Source: Luteimonas granuli
GTDB taxonomy: Bacteria; Pseudomonadota; Gammaproteobacteria; Xanthomonadales; Xanthomonadaceae
Assembly: GCF_007795095.1 (NCBI RefSeq)
Contig: NZ_CP042218.1
Coordinates: 124,001 to 188,000 of the forward strand
DNA: 64,000 nt
Direction: 5' to 3'
The notes under the pieces were generated by a model, which had not been told where the DNA came from, made no database searches, and was given only the letters and a program-made list of their open reading frames with translations. The stretch's first letter is position 1, and each line of letters starts with the position of its first letter. The translations under genes and the position numbers were made by a program. Shown one piece after another: positions 25,009 to 35,180 of the stretch.

Positions 25009-26744
25009 GGCCTGCCATAGGGTCCCGGCCCGGCCTCACCCGCATGCGCCTGGCTGCCCCGGCGACAGGGGAGGTAGATGTCGCGCCCGGGATCGTACAG
25101 CGTCGTGCGCACGTCGGTGAGCCCGAGCAGGGTATGGAACAGGTTGTCGTGCGTGTACTCCAGCCCGGCGCTCCCGCGCACGCAGGCGATGTCGAGCCCG
25201 GTCTGCCGGCGCCATCCCCGTGAGAACCAGGCGACCATCGGCACCCGCAGCTGTTCGACGGGCGCAATGGCATGAGGCATGCCATGCAGGTACAGCCGGT
25301 TCTCGCCCAGCGATTCCCCGTGGTCGGACAGGTAGAGCAGGGCGGTATCGTAGTCTTCCATCCCGGCAAGCGCGTCGATCGCCTGGCCCAGCACGTGGTC
25401 GGTGTAGAGCAGGGCGTTGTCATAGGCGTTGACGATGTGCGCGCGCTCGCAGCGGCCCAGGTCCGAGGTCGCGCACACCGGCGTGTAGCGGGCGAATCCG
25501 GCGGGATAGCGCTCCGAGTAGGTCGGGCCGTGGTTTCCGAGCATGTGCAGCACGAGCACCCGGTCGCCGGGCTCCCGGCGCGCGGCCGCGGCGAGGTCGC
25601 GGACCAGGATGCCGTCGAAGCAGTGCGCGCCACGGCAGAGATCCCGATCCGTGCCGCCCCTGAAGTCCTCGAACGCGAGGCCGCTGCAGACGCCCTTGCA
25701 ACCGGACTGGTTGTCGCGCCACAGCACCGAGACTCCTGCGCGCTGGAGCACATGCAGCACCGATTGGTGGCCGCGGATGGCCTTCCCGTCATAGTCGGCG
25801 CGTCCCTGCGGCGAGAACATGCAGGGCAGGGAGACTTCGGTGCTGCTGCCGCAGGCGGTGACATGCGGATAGTTGACGACGTCGCGCCTGGCCAGCGCCG
25901 GCGTGGTCTGCCGGTGGTAGCCGCCGAGGCCCCAGTTGGCCGCGCGCGCGGTTTCTCCGACCACCAGGACCAGCAGCCGGGGCCTGCGCATGGTCGCCGC
26001 CGGCAGCTGCACGGCATCCTCGCCGATGGGCAGCTGCACGCGCGCCGAGCGGGGGCGCTCGCTGGCGACCTTGGCCAGCGAGACGACCGCATTGGCGGGC
26101 GTGAGCAGGTAGCGCACCTCGCGCTGGTTGCGCAGGAAGGAGGACAGGGACTGCATCGAGACCGCCGCACCGGCCAGTCCGAGCATGACCATGGCGACGA
26201 GGAACATCGCGCGCACCAGCAGGACGCGGCCCGGCCGGCGCGGCGTGATCCGCACCCGGGCCAGGAACAGCAGCGCTGGCAGCGACACCAGCAACGGCCG
26301 CAGGACGTCGGGGCCGAGCAGATCGCGGGCCTCCGCCCAGTCGGTGTTGACCACGTTGCGGACCATGTCGGCATCGATGTAGATGCCATAGGCCGCCATG
26401 TAATGGCCTGCGATGGCCGCCAGCAGCACCAGCGCGAAGAGCATGCCGCGCCAGATGCGTGGCCACAGCAGCAGGCCCAGCAGGAAGCCCTGAGCCGCGA
26501 CGGCCATCAGCACCAGCGACAGGATCCACCGCGGCGCGATCGGTGCCGGCACCGCCGCCTTCCAGAACACCGGGTTCGAGAGCGCGGTGAAGTACAGGCT
26601 GGCGAGCAGGATCAGGGTTTCGCTGCGCAACACCGGGCGCCAGCGAAGGAGCGCCGCCAGCGGCCCGGAACGGGCGGGCAAGGGCACGGTGCCGGCACGC
26701 CCTCGACCGAAGGCAGGTGCGAGCGGCCTGGACGCAGCCGACAT
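25005..26744 (-). CDS. eptA: Phosphoethanolamine--lipid A transferase, EptA family
   Basis: The enzyme adds phosphoethanolamine to lipid A, lowering surface charge and sensitivity to cationic peptides. Five membrane segments occupy residues about 40-215, then comes a periplasmic sulfatase-like domain. VLVVGETARAANWGLGGYHR binds the first metal, TACGSSTEVSLPCMFS holds the catalytic Thr, and LYLSDHGESLGENRLYLHG gives the second metal site. Disulfide cysteines (CKGVCSG, CATSDLGRCERA) are conserved. At 579 residues it is slightly long at the N-terminus, so the start at 26744 is uncertain. Its 3' end carries the hemN operator. Confidence 0.9.
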   Translation of the reverse strand: MSAASRPLAPAFGRGRAGTVPLPARSGPLAALLRWRPVLRSETLILLASLYFTALSNPVFWKAAVPAPIAPRWILSLVLMAVAAQGFLLGLLLWPRIWRGMLFALVLLAAIAGHYMAAYGIYIDADMVRNVVNTDWAEARDLLGPDVLRPLLVSLPALLFLARVRITPRRPGRVLLVRAMFLVAMVMLGLAGAAVSMQSLSSFLRNQREVRYLLTPANAVVSLAKVASERPRSARVQLPIGEDAVQLPAATMRRPRLLVLVVGETARAANWGLGGYHRQTTPALARRDVVNYPHVTACGSSTEVSLPCMFSPQGRADYDGKAIRGHQSVLHVLQRAGVSVLWRDNQSGCKGVCSGLAFEDFRGGTDRDLCRGAHCFDGILVRDLAAAARREPGDRVLVLHMLGNHGPTYSERYPAGFARYTPVCATSDLGRCERAHIVNAYDNALLYTDHVLGQAIDALAGMEDYDTALLYLSDHGESLGENRLYLHGMPHAIAPVEQLRVPMVAWFSRGWRRQTGLDIACVRGSAGLEYTHDNLFHTLLGLTDVRTTLYDPGRDIYLPCRRGSQAHAGEAGPGPYGRP

Positions 26745-26871
26745 TCGGGAACCGGGGGTAGTGGAGAGGGCCGCATCCTGCGTCGCGGCGTGTCCGAGCG
26801 CGGTCGGACATCCGTCGGCAAGCCGTTAAGCGCAGGCGCGCCCATCCAAGCCGCGCAACCCTCAGGGGACT

Positions 26872-28183
26872 TCACCCGTCCTCGGAATGGCCGTCATCCT
26901 CGATCCAGTAGGCATGGGCATCCAGCAGCAGACCGGCCGCCGAGGAGAAGGCCAGGGCGCGGGCCTCGACTTCGGCCATCGCAGCCTCGGCCGCGCGTCG
27001 GCGGGCTGCCAGCAGGTCGGCCAGGTCGACGCCGTCCAGCGCATGGCCGCGGGCCAGGCGTTCCGCCTCCCGGGCCTGCGCCCGCGCCGCGGCGTCGGCA
27101 AGCGCCCAGGCATTCGCCTGGAGCGCAGCGCGGCGTGCAAGGGTGCGCGCCTGCAGGGTGACCTCGGTCCGCGAAGCCGCCGCATCCGCCCATGACGCCG
27201 TGGCCATGGCGGCCTCTTCTTCGGCGACCGCGCGACGGGGGCCCGCACCCAGGGGCACGCTGAAGAACACCCCCAGCACGGTGTCTTCGCCGCCGCGTTC
27301 GGACACCGCGCGCAGGCCGATGCTCGGATCGGCGCGGCGGTCGAGCCGGGCGCGCTCGGCGCGGCGCTCGGCCAGCCGGGCGCGCCCTTCGGCCAGTGTG
27401 ATGTCATGGCTGACCTCGACGACGCGCGCCGCCCATGCCTCCCAGTCGATGCTTTCGTCGCCGGGGACCGCAATGAGCGGCGCCTGCGTGGGCAGGTGCA
27501 GGTCCGGGTAGCGCAGCGCCAGCGCCAGCCGCGCCTCCTGTTCCCGCAGGGCCGCATCCTCGAGCGCACGCCGCGCACGTGCTTCGGCCGCCATGGCCGC
27601 GTCGCGTTCGGCGGCCGCGGCGTGGCCGGCATCGAAGCGCAGCGTGGTCGCCTCGAGATCCCGACCGGCGGTGCTCGCGGCTTCGCGCGCCAGGCCGACC
27701 AGCTCGCTTGCGGCCAGCCATTCGACCCAGGCGTGGAGCAGACCGGTCGCCGCGACATGGCGGGCGTCGGCCAGCGTGTCCGCGCCGACACCGAGTTCGA
27801 GGTCGGCGATGCCGTGGTCCAGCGCCGCCTTGCCCGGCAGGCGCACGCCGCGCTGCAGGCTGAGTTCCCATTCCTCGAAGCGGCCGCCGGCGCCGGTGTC
27901 GCGCTCCTGCCATTGTCCGCCGGCGATCCAGTCGTGCGGTCCGCGCTGGCGGCCGCCGGCGCGGGCATGGGCGGCAAGCCGCTCGCCGCGCGCGCGTTCG
28001 ACGCCCGGATGGGCTTCGATCGCGGCAAGGGCTCCGGTGCGATCCGGCAGCGTGCGCATCACTCCGGGCGGCAATCCGGGGGGGCTGGGCCGGGGCCGGT
28101 CCCGCGGTCCCTGCCAGCGCGGATGCCGATATCAGCGCGACGGCGAGGGCGATCGCCAGCAAGGTCGTCCCGGGCCGCTTCAT
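26872..28183 (-). pseudogene. TolC/CzcC-type outer-membrane efflux protein, frameshifted near the N-terminus
   Basis: This is the outer-membrane channel of a tripartite metal efflux pump. The ATG at 28183 has GGGAGG upstream and overlaps the DUF3240 stop as ATGA. It starts a signal peptide, MKRPGTTLLAIALAVALISA, but this frame is lost. The long alpha-helical body (ALAAIEAHPGVERARGERLA, GVFFSVPLGAGPRRAVAEEE) is one frame away. Removing one base from the G7 tract at 28078-28084 joins them as PPGLPPGVMRTL, giving 436 residues. A TTG at 28074 could start only the headless body. Sequencing error is the simplest explanation. It is last in the efflux operon. Confidence 0.85.
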
Positions 28184-28494
28184 GCCAGCCTCCCGAAATC
28201 CAGGACCGGCGTCAGCCACCACGTGATGCCGGCCGCGGACATCCGCTCGCGCAGCCCTTCGAGGAGTCGTTCGGCGGAGGCCCGCGGCATCACCGCCAGC
28301 AGCAGGCGGCGGTCGGCATGGCCACGCACCAGCTCCTGCACCGACGCGTTGTCGAAGCCATGACCATGGCCGGCGGCGGCCACCGTGGAGAATCCGCCCA
28401 GCCCGGGATCGAGTTCGAGCAGCAGCGCGAGCAGGGGACGCTCCGCCGGGGGTGGAAAGGCCAGCGCGAGCTGGACCAGGGAGGGGTCGTTCAT
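28180..28494 (-). CDS. DUF3240 family protein
   Basis: This 104-residue soluble protein matches the DUF3240 group found between RND and outer-membrane genes of metal efflux operons. It resembles small PII/CutA-like sheets: LVQLALAFPPPAERPLLALL, a His-rich segment AAAGHGHGFDN, and GITWWLTPVLDFGRLA at the end. It overlaps the RND gene's expected stop and the outer-membrane gene start by 3-4 bases. A role in metal sensing is possible but unproven. Confidence 0.85.
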   Translation of the reverse strand: MNDPSLVQLALAFPPPAERPLLALLLELDPGLGGFSTVAAAGHGHGFDNASVQELVRGHADRRLLLAVMPRASAERLLEGLRERMSAAGITWWLTPVLDFGRLA

Positions 28495-31400
28495 GGCGTG
28501 CTCCGGGGGCGCGGCTGGCCGAAGCGCAGGAACAGCAGCGGCAGCATCAGCAGGGTGAGCGGGGTGGCGGTCGCCAGGCCGCCGACCACGACGATCGCCA
28601 GCGGGCGCTGGATTTCCGAACCGGGCCGGTGGCCAGCAGCAGCGGCACCAGTCCCAACGCGGTGATCGAGGCGGTCATCAGCACCGGGCGCAGGCGCCGC
28701 ATCGCACCGTCCACCACCACCTGCGCCATCGGCATGCCGCGCGCGCGCAGGTCGTTGAAGTGGCTCGCCATCACCGTGCCGTTGAGCACCGCGATGCCGA
28801 GCAGGGCGATGAAGCCGACCGAAGCCGGCACCGAGACGTACTCGCCGGCAAGCCAAAGCGCCAGCACGCCACCCACCAGGGCGAACGGAATGTTGGCCAG
28901 CACCAGCAGCGCCGGCCGCGTGCCGCCGAGGCTGGTGAACAGCACCACGAAGATCAGCCCCAGCGCCACCGGCACCACCAGCGCCAGGCGCGCCGAGGCG
29001 CGCTGCTGGTTCTCGAACTGGCCGCCCCATTCCAGGCGATAGCCCGGCGCCAGCGGTACGGCCCGGTCGACCGCGGCGCGTGCCTCGTCGACGAAGCCGA
29101 CCAGGTCGCGGCCGGCCACGTTGGCCTGCACCAGGGCGTAGCGCGAGCCGGCCTCGCGGTCCACCTTCACCGGCCCCTCGACGCGCTCCACCCTGGCGAT
29201 GTCGCCCACGCGCACGCGCTGGCCGCCGGGCGACACCAGTTCGAGGTCGGCGAAACGCGCCGGATCACTGCGCAGCGCCTCCTCGCCGCGGACCACCAGC
29301 GGGATGCGGCGGCCGCCCTCGACCACCACTCCGACCGCCACGCCTTCGACCTGGGCGCGCAGCTCCCGCTGCAGCGCCGCCACGTCGAAGCCCGCGCGGC
29401 CGGCGGCGAGCCGGTCGACCTCGATCTCCAGGTACTGCACGCCGTCATTGGCCAGCCGGTACACATCCTCGGCGCCGGGCACCGCGCGCACCGCCTCCTC
29501 GACCTGCGCGGACAGCAGTTCGAGCTCCGCGAGGTCCGGCCCGAAGAGCTTGATCGCGACGTCCCCGCGGGCGCCGGTCAGCATTTCCGACACGCGCATC
29601 TCGATCGGCTGGGTGAAGGCGTAGGCGGTGCCCGGGAAGCGCTCGAGCACCACGCGCAGCTGCTCGGCCAGCCAGTCCTTGTCCGGTTTGCGCCACTCGT
29701 CCTTGGGCGCGAGCACCAGGAAACTGTCGGTCTGGTTGAGCCCCATCGGGTCGAAGCCGAGTTCGTCGGCGCCTGCGCGGGCGATGATGCTGCGCACCTC
29801 GGGCACCTCGGCCAGGATCGCGCGCTGCACCGCCAGGTCGACCTCGCCGCTGGCGTCGAGGTTGGCCGAAGGCAGCTTTTCCAGCTGCACCAGGATCGCG
29901 CCCTCGTCCAGGGTCGGCATGAAAGTCTTGCCGATGCCAAACCATGCCAGCGCCGCCAGCACCAGCGCGGCCAGCGCGGCCAGCACCGCGCGCCGCGGAT
30001 GGGCGAGGGTCGCCTGCAGGGCACGTGCATAGGTCGGCGCGATCCGGCGCATCAGCCACGGCTCGTGGTGCCCGCTGCGCAGCAGCCAGGAGGCCAGCAC
30101 CGGCACCACCGTCAGCGACAGCAGCAGCGAGGCGCCCAGCGCGAACACGATGGTCAGCGCCACCGGGCTGAACATCCGCCCCTCCAGCCCCTGCAGGGTG
30201 AGCAGCGGGGTGAACACGAGGCCGATGATCAGGATGCCCGAGGTCACCGGCGCGGCGACCTCGGCGGTCGCGCGCCACACCCAGTGCAGCCGCGGGACGC
30301 CGTCACCGGGATGCGCGGCGGCAAGCTGCTCTTCGGTGTTCTCCACCACCACCACAGCGGCGTCGACCAGCATGCCGATCGCGATGGCCAGTCCGCCCAG
30401 GCTCATCAGGTTCGCGCTCAGCCCGGTCAGCCGCATCACCAGGAAGGTCGCCAGCACCGACAGCGGCAGGGTCACCGCCACCACCACGGCCGCGCGCACG
30501 TTGCCCAGGAACAGCAGCAACAGCACCACCACCAGCACCATCGCCTCGACCAGCGCCTTGCCGACGGTACCGGTGGCGCGCGCGATGAGATCGCTGCGAT
30601 CGTAGAAGGGTTCGATGCGCATCCCGGGCGGCAGGCTCGGCGCCAGCTCGGCCAGCCGCGCCTTGACCCCGTCGACCACGGCCGAGGCATTGGCTCCGCG
30701 CAGCCCGACCACCAGGCCCTGCACCGCCTCGCCCCGGCCGTCCTTCGTCACCACGCCGTAGCGGGTCAGCGCGCCCTCGCGCACCGCGGCGACGTCACCG
30801 ACGCGCCACGTGAGACCGTCGCGTTCGGCGACCACGGTGGCCTCGATGTCGGCGGCGCCGGTGATCGCGCCGGTCACGCGCACCACCAGCGATTCCTCGC
30901 CCTCGTCGAGACGGCCGGCGCCGTCGTTGTGGTTGTTCGCGGCCAGCGCCGTTTCCAGCTCGTCGATGCCCAGCCCGGCCGCAGCCATGGCGGCGCGGTC
31001 GGGGACCACTTCCCAGGTGCGCACGCGGCCGCCGAGCGCGTTGACGTCGGCGACGCCGGGGACCGAGCGCAGAGCGGGGCGGATCACCCAGTCGAGCACC
31101 TCGCGGCGCTCGGCCAGCGAATGGTCCTCGCCCTCGATCGTGAACATGTACATGTCCGACAGCGGGGTGGCGATGGGTGCCAGGCCGCCGTCGAGTTCGG
31201 GCGGCAGGTCGCCGGAGGCGGCCGCGAAGCGCTCGGCCACCTGCTGGCGCGCCCAGTAGATGTCGGTGCCCTGCTCGAAGTCGAGGGTGATGTCGGCCAG
31301 CGCGTACTTGGCCGAGGCGCGCATCATGGTCTGCCGCGGAATGCCCAGCAGCTCCATTTCCAGCGGCACCACGACCCGCTGTTCGACCTCGCCCGGGGTC

Positions 31401-31567
31401 ATGCCCGGGGCCTTGAGGATCAGTTTGACCTGGGTGGGCGCGATGTCCGGGAAGGCGTCGACCGGCAGCCCCTGCCAGGCGACCACGCCGGCGAAGGCGA
31501 GGGCGAGGGCCGCCAGCGCGACCAGCAGCCGCTGCGACAGCGACCACGCGATCAGGCGCGACAGCAT
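28491..31567 (-). pseudogene. Heavy-metal efflux RND permease (CzcA/CusA family), frameshifted at the C-terminus
   Basis: This is the proton-driven inner-membrane pump of a metal efflux complex. It begins MLSRLIAWSLSQRLLVALAA, followed by the HME-RND motif VDAFPDIAPTQVKL. The membrane helix IV segment LAIAIGMLVDAAVVVVEN resembles CusA rather than the DFG-containing CzcA. The frame is intact to about 28625, then diverges and stops at 28547. Adding one G near 28620-28623 restores GSEIQRPLAIVVVGGLATAT and a stop at 28491, which overlaps the DUF3240 start as ATGA (1025 aa). The operon overlap strongly favours the restored frame. Substrate (Cu/Ag or divalent) cannot be settled here. Confidence 0.9.
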
Positions 31568-31568
31568 G

Positions 31569-32636
31569 TCAGCGGTTCCCTGCGTCGGGCAGGGATTCCG
31601 CCACCGCCTTGAGCGCGAGCACTCCCCGTGAGACCACGTCGATGCCCGCCGGCAGGCCGCCGACCCAGGCCTGGCTGCCGTCGCGGTAGTGCACCTGCAC
31701 CGGGATCATCGCGATGGCGTCGCCGAGGCGGGCGAAGACCGCGTCACCCGAAGCGATGCCGACCACGGCGCTGGCCGGCACGCGCCGGGTGCCGACCGGG
31801 GCGGCGCGATCGATCGCGAGTTCGACCAGTGCACCCGGCAGGCCGGCCCCGGCCGGCATCCGTGCCGAGACGGTGATCGTACGGCTGCCTGGATCGATGG
31901 CTCCGGCCACCGAGTCCAGTTCGCCGACCGCGCCGCCGACCGTGGCACGCATGCCCGGTGCCAGCGTGCCGGCCAGGCGCGCCGGCGCGCGGCCGATGAC
32001 GACGCGTTCGTCGCGCTCGCCGATCCGCGCCAGCAGTTCGCCGGGCTGGAGCGCACGGCCGTGGCCGCTTGCGCGCTGCAGCAGCCGGCCGGAGCGCGGG
32101 GCGCGCACCAGCACGGTGCCGTCGGCGGACAGCGAGGCGCCGCCGGTCACGGCGTGGTCGGCGCGGGCGGCGGCGCCGAGGACGGTCGCCTCCGCGCGGA
32201 GCGCCTCGACTTCGCGCGCGGCGATCACGCCGGCATCGAGCAGGGCCTTGCCGCGTGCAGCCTGGCGCAGCGCGGCGTCGCGCCGTGCCACCCGCCCGGC
32301 GGCGTCGGCCAGCGCCGCCGCCCACGCCGGGCTGGCCACCGACAGCAGGGGCGCGCCGGCAGCGACGTCACGTCCTTCGGGCGCATGGATCTCGGCCAGG
32401 GTGCCGGGGTAGGGCGCGACCAGCGCGAACTGCGCGTCGGAAGCGATTTCCACCTCGGCCGGGATGCGCGCCACCGGGATCCAGGCGGTGTCGACCGCAG
32501 GCGCGAAGAGCAAGGCCATGGCTTCGACCTGGGCCGGTTCCAGCGCCAGCGGGATGGGCGCCGTGGCCCGGGCCGCGGGCAGCAGCAGCGCGGCGAGCGC
32601 GAGGAAGAGGAGGGAAGCAGCGCGGGGAGGGGACAC
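31569..32636 (-). CDS. Efflux RND transporter periplasmic adaptor subunit
   Basis: This 355-residue membrane-fusion protein links the RND pump to the outer-membrane channel. It has a signal peptide (LLFLALAALLLPAARATA), a lipoyl-like half-motif LVAPYPGTLAEIHAPEGRDV, an alpha-hairpin (residues about 105-155), and the second half-motif VLVRAPRSGRLLQRASGHGR. It ends in beta-barrel and membrane-proximal domains. It starts with GTG at 32636 and ends one base before the RND gene. No N-terminal metal-binding Met cluster is seen. Confidence 0.92.
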   Translation of the reverse strand: MSPPRAASLLFLALAALLLPAARATAPIPLALEPAQVEAMALLFAPAVDTAWIPVARIPAEVEIASDAQFALVAPYPGTLAEIHAPEGRDVAAGAPLLSVASPAWAAALADAAGRVARRDAALRQAARGKALLDAGVIAAREVEALRAEATVLGAAARADHAVTGGASLSADGTVLVRAPRSGRLLQRASGHGRALQPGELLARIGERDERVVIGRAPARLAGTLAPGMRATVGGAVGELDSVAGAIDPGSRTITVSARMPAGAGLPGALVELAIDRAAPVGTRRVPASAVVGIASGDAVFARLGDAIAMIPVQVHYRDGSQAWVGGLPAGIDVVSRGVLALKAVAESLPDAGNR

Positions 32637-32693
32637 GGACGCTCCGGGAATCGGGGTTCGTCGCCAGTGTCGGGAGCCAAACTTTCGTTTCGC

Positions 32694-34109
32694 TTAAGCC
32701 GTCGCCTCGTCCAGCCCCCGCCAGCCGGCGACCTCGACCGACAGCCGCCCATCCTCGAGCCGGAACTCCAGGCTCAACGCCTGCGCGGCCGCCAGCGCAT
32801 GCGCCAGCGCCAGGCCGAGGCCGGCGTGCGCGCCGCCGCCGCGATCGTCCGCGTCGACGGCGTCGGCGCGGAAGAAGCGCCGCCCCAGCTCGGGGAGCAT
32901 GGCCGGCGTGAGGCCGGGTGCCGCATTGGCGATCACCAGGCGCAGCGGCGCCGTGGCGAGTCCGACTTCAATGGCGCTGCCTGTCGGGGCATGTTCAACC
33001 GTGTTGTCCACCAGGATGGCCAGCAAGCGCGCGCTCATCGCGCCGTCGGCGCTGACCCAGGCTTCGATCGGAGGGCGAAGGATGCATTCGAGTCCGCGTT
33101 CCGCCTGGCGTCCGGCAGTCCGCGCGCATGCGGCGCGCACCAGCCCGGCCAGGTCCAGAGGTTCCGGCTGCGCGACCGTCAGCCCGGCCTCGTGGCGGGC
33201 GAGGGCGAGCAGGCCGGCGACGGTCCGATCCATCTCGGCCCCCAGCTGCGACAGGTCCTCCAGCGACTGCCGCAGGTGCGCGGGATCCTCCTGCATCAGG
33301 CTGGTCTCGGTGATCGCGCGCAGCTCGGCCACCGGCGTGCGCAGCTCGTGGGCCAGGTCCTGGGCGAAGCGGCGTTCGCGCGCCAGGTTGCCGAGCAGGA
33401 CGTCGATCACCTCGTCGAAGCGCCGTGCCACGGGCGCCAGCTCGCGTGGCAGGCTTCCGTCGTCGAGGCGGTCGCGCGGTTCGCGCAGGCGCATCGTCGC
33501 GATGCGGCCGACCAGCTGGTCCAGCGGCCGCAGGCCCAGGCTCGCGCCGCTGGCCGCCAGCAGCACCGCCATCCCCAGCGCCAGGGCGATCGCGACCGCC
33601 AGCATCAGGTGCAGGCGGCGTTCGAGCGCATCCAGCTGTTCGCGCTCCTCGGCCACGACCAGGTCGAGTGCGATGCGCGGGTCCCCGGGCTCGAGAGGAT
33701 AGCGGCGGACGATCGCGCGCCCGGCGTGGCCGTCGGGGAGCGGCAGGTCGAACCAGGTGGTGCCGGCAGCGGCACTGGCGGCGGGGCGGGGCAGGTCGCT
33801 GGTCTGCGCCGAGCGCGAGCGCGCGACCACGTTTCCGTGCGCATCCCAGGCCTGGAAGAAATCGGTGTGGCCTTCCTCGCGGAATTCCGGCATCCAGCGT
33901 TCGATCGGGTTCGCGCCCTCGACCTGGGCGCCCAGATAGACTGCGATGGCGTTTGCGCGGGAAGACAGGCCGACATCGAAGCGGCGGTAGATTTCACGGT
34001 CGACCGCGAGGTCCAGGGCCAGGAAGAGTCCCCCCAGAGCCAGCGCCAACGCCGCCGCGACGCCGAGGATGACGCGCTGCCTCAGCGAAACGGTCCTAAC
34101 GCGCGGCAT
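32694..34109 (-). CDS. Sensor histidine kinase of the metal-efflux two-component system
   Basis: This 471-residue inner-membrane kinase has an N-terminal helix (VILGVAAALALALGGLFLAL) and a periplasmic sensor domain of about 130 residues. A second helix (LMLAVAIALALGMAVLLAAS) is followed by HAMP, and the phosphoacceptor is in HELRTPVAELRAITET near residue 253. The ATPase domain is recognisable by ILVDNTVEHAPTGSAIEV, GLTPAMLPELGRRFFR and AHAGLGLALAHALAAA. It overlaps the response-regulator gene by 14 bases and lies 57 bases above the adaptor gene, so it probably controls the efflux genes. Confidence 0.92.
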   Translation of the reverse strand: MPRVRTVSLRQRVILGVAAALALALGGLFLALDLAVDREIYRRFDVGLSSRANAIAVYLGAQVEGANPIERWMPEFREEGHTDFFQAWDAHGNVVARSRSAQTSDLPRPAASAAAGTTWFDLPLPDGHAGRAIVRRYPLEPGDPRIALDLVVAEEREQLDALERRLHLMLAVAIALALGMAVLLAASGASLGLRPLDQLVGRIATMRLREPRDRLDDGSLPRELAPVARRFDEVIDVLLGNLARERRFAQDLAHELRTPVAELRAITETSLMQEDPAHLRQSLEDLSQLGAEMDRTVAGLLALARHEAGLTVAQPEPLDLAGLVRAACARTAGRQAERGLECILRPPIEAWVSADGAMSARLLAILVDNTVEHAPTGSAIEVGLATAPLRLVIANAAPGLTPAMLPELGRRFFRADAVDADDRGGGAHAGLGLALAHALAAAQALSLEFRLEDGRLSVEVAGWRGLDEATA

Positions 34110-34761
34110 AGCCGAAGCCCCGCCGGGTCTCGATCACGTCCTCGAGCCCGCCGCGCGCGAGCTTGGCCCGCAGGGTGCTGAGCAGCACCTCGATGACCTT
34201 GTCGGACGCCTCGCTGTCGGCGGAGTACAACCGTTCGAACAGCTGCGCCCGGCTGTAGACGCGGCCCGGATGGCGGACCAGAACTTCGAGCAGGGCGTAC
34301 TCCTTGGGGCCCAGGTCGATCGTTCCGCCGGGCCCGCCCACGGTCCGGCGCGCCGTGTCCAGCCGCAGGCCGCGGTGCTCGAGTACCGGCAACGGCTGTT
34401 CGTGGCGCCGGCGCGCGAGGGCGAGGACGCGTGCACGCAGCTCATCGAACGAGAACGGCTTGACCAGATAGTCGTCGGCGCCGTCGTCGAGCCGGCCGAC
34501 CCGCTCATCGACGCCATCGAGCGCGGAGAGCACCAGCACCCGCGCGTCCAGTCCGCGCCTGCGGACCTCGCGCAGCACTTCGCGGCCGTCGAGCCTCGGC
34601 ATCAGCAGGTCGAGCACGATCACGTCGTACTCGCCGGCATCGAGGAAGGCCAGCGCGGCGCGGCCGTCGGCGGCGACGTCCACGGCCAGGCCCATGCTTC
34701 CCAGGCCGCTGCGCAGGGCTTCGCGCAGGCGCTCGGAGTCGTCGACGATCAGTACCCGCAT
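34096..34761 (-). CDS. OmpR-family response regulator
   Basis: This 221-residue protein has a receiver domain (MRVLIVDDSERLREAL; phospho-acceptor Asp near residue 51 in VIVLDLLMPRLDG; Lys near 101 in DDYLVKPFSFDEL). A winged-helix DNA-binding domain follows (LGPKEYALLEVLVRHPGRVY, VLLSTLRAKL, VIETRRGFGYAAR). It is first in the six-gene efflux operon, whose products point to metal-responsive control. Confidence 0.94.
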   Translation of the reverse strand: MRVLIVDDSERLREALRSGLGSMGLAVDVAADGRAALAFLDAGEYDVIVLDLLMPRLDGREVLREVRRRGLDARVLVLSALDGVDERVGRLDDGADDYLVKPFSFDELRARVLALARRRHEQPLPVLEHRGLRLDTARRTVGGPGGTIDLGPKEYALLEVLVRHPGRVYSRAQLFERLYSADSEASDKVIEVLLSTLRAKLARGGLEDVIETRRGFGYAAR

Positions 34762-34844
34762 GGCGGCCTCCCGACTGGAGCCACCAGTCTAGGGCGCCAG
34801 CTTTGGTCCAGCTTAAGGCGGGCCCGGGATCCCGGGCTGGAGCC

Positions 34845-35180
34845 TTATCGCATGAGCAGGCAGTCGATTGCGTCCAGGACGATGTGGACGAGCAGCCCGA
34901 TCCCGAACAGCCGGGTGCGCGGATGCAGGCACAGCAGCGCGTACACGGAGATCGCAGGAGCCGTATGCAAGGGATGGAAGCCGATGCTGCAGCGGCCCGG
35001 GGCATAGACGGGATCTGCGAGCAGGTGGTCGATATCGATCAGCCAGCCTGCAAGCAGCCACAGCCAGGCGCGTCCCCAGCGCTGGCGATACCCGATGAGC
35101 GCGATCGCCAGTGGCACTGCGGCGTGCAGCAGCAGATGGACAACTGCCCGGGTGTCGAGGTCCGCGATCATGGCGGCCAT
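34845..35180 (-). CDS. DUF6122 family membrane protein
   Basis: From the ATG at 35180 the product is 111 residues with three to four hydrophobic segments. Family motifs are HLLLHAAVPLAIALIGY, WLIDIDHLLADPVYAP, RCSIGFHPLHTAPAI, and LLVHIVLDAIDC. The conserved His/Asp residues resemble membrane-bound metal-dependent hydrolases, but the function is unknown. Starts at 35171 or 35243 are possible. It is the last chromosomal-type gene before the mobile region. Confidence 0.82.
   Translation of the reverse strand: MAAMIADLDTRAVVHLLLHAAVPLAIALIGYRQRWGRAWLWLLAGWLIDIDHLLADPVYAPGRCSIGFHPLHTAPAISVYALLCLHPRTRLFGIGLLVHIVLDAIDCLLMR

Noticed and set aside
28074-28074. TTG start for a 400-residue outer-membrane protein
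   Set aside because: It would lack a signal peptide, while a good ATG with ribosome-binding site and signal peptide lies at 28183 one frame away.
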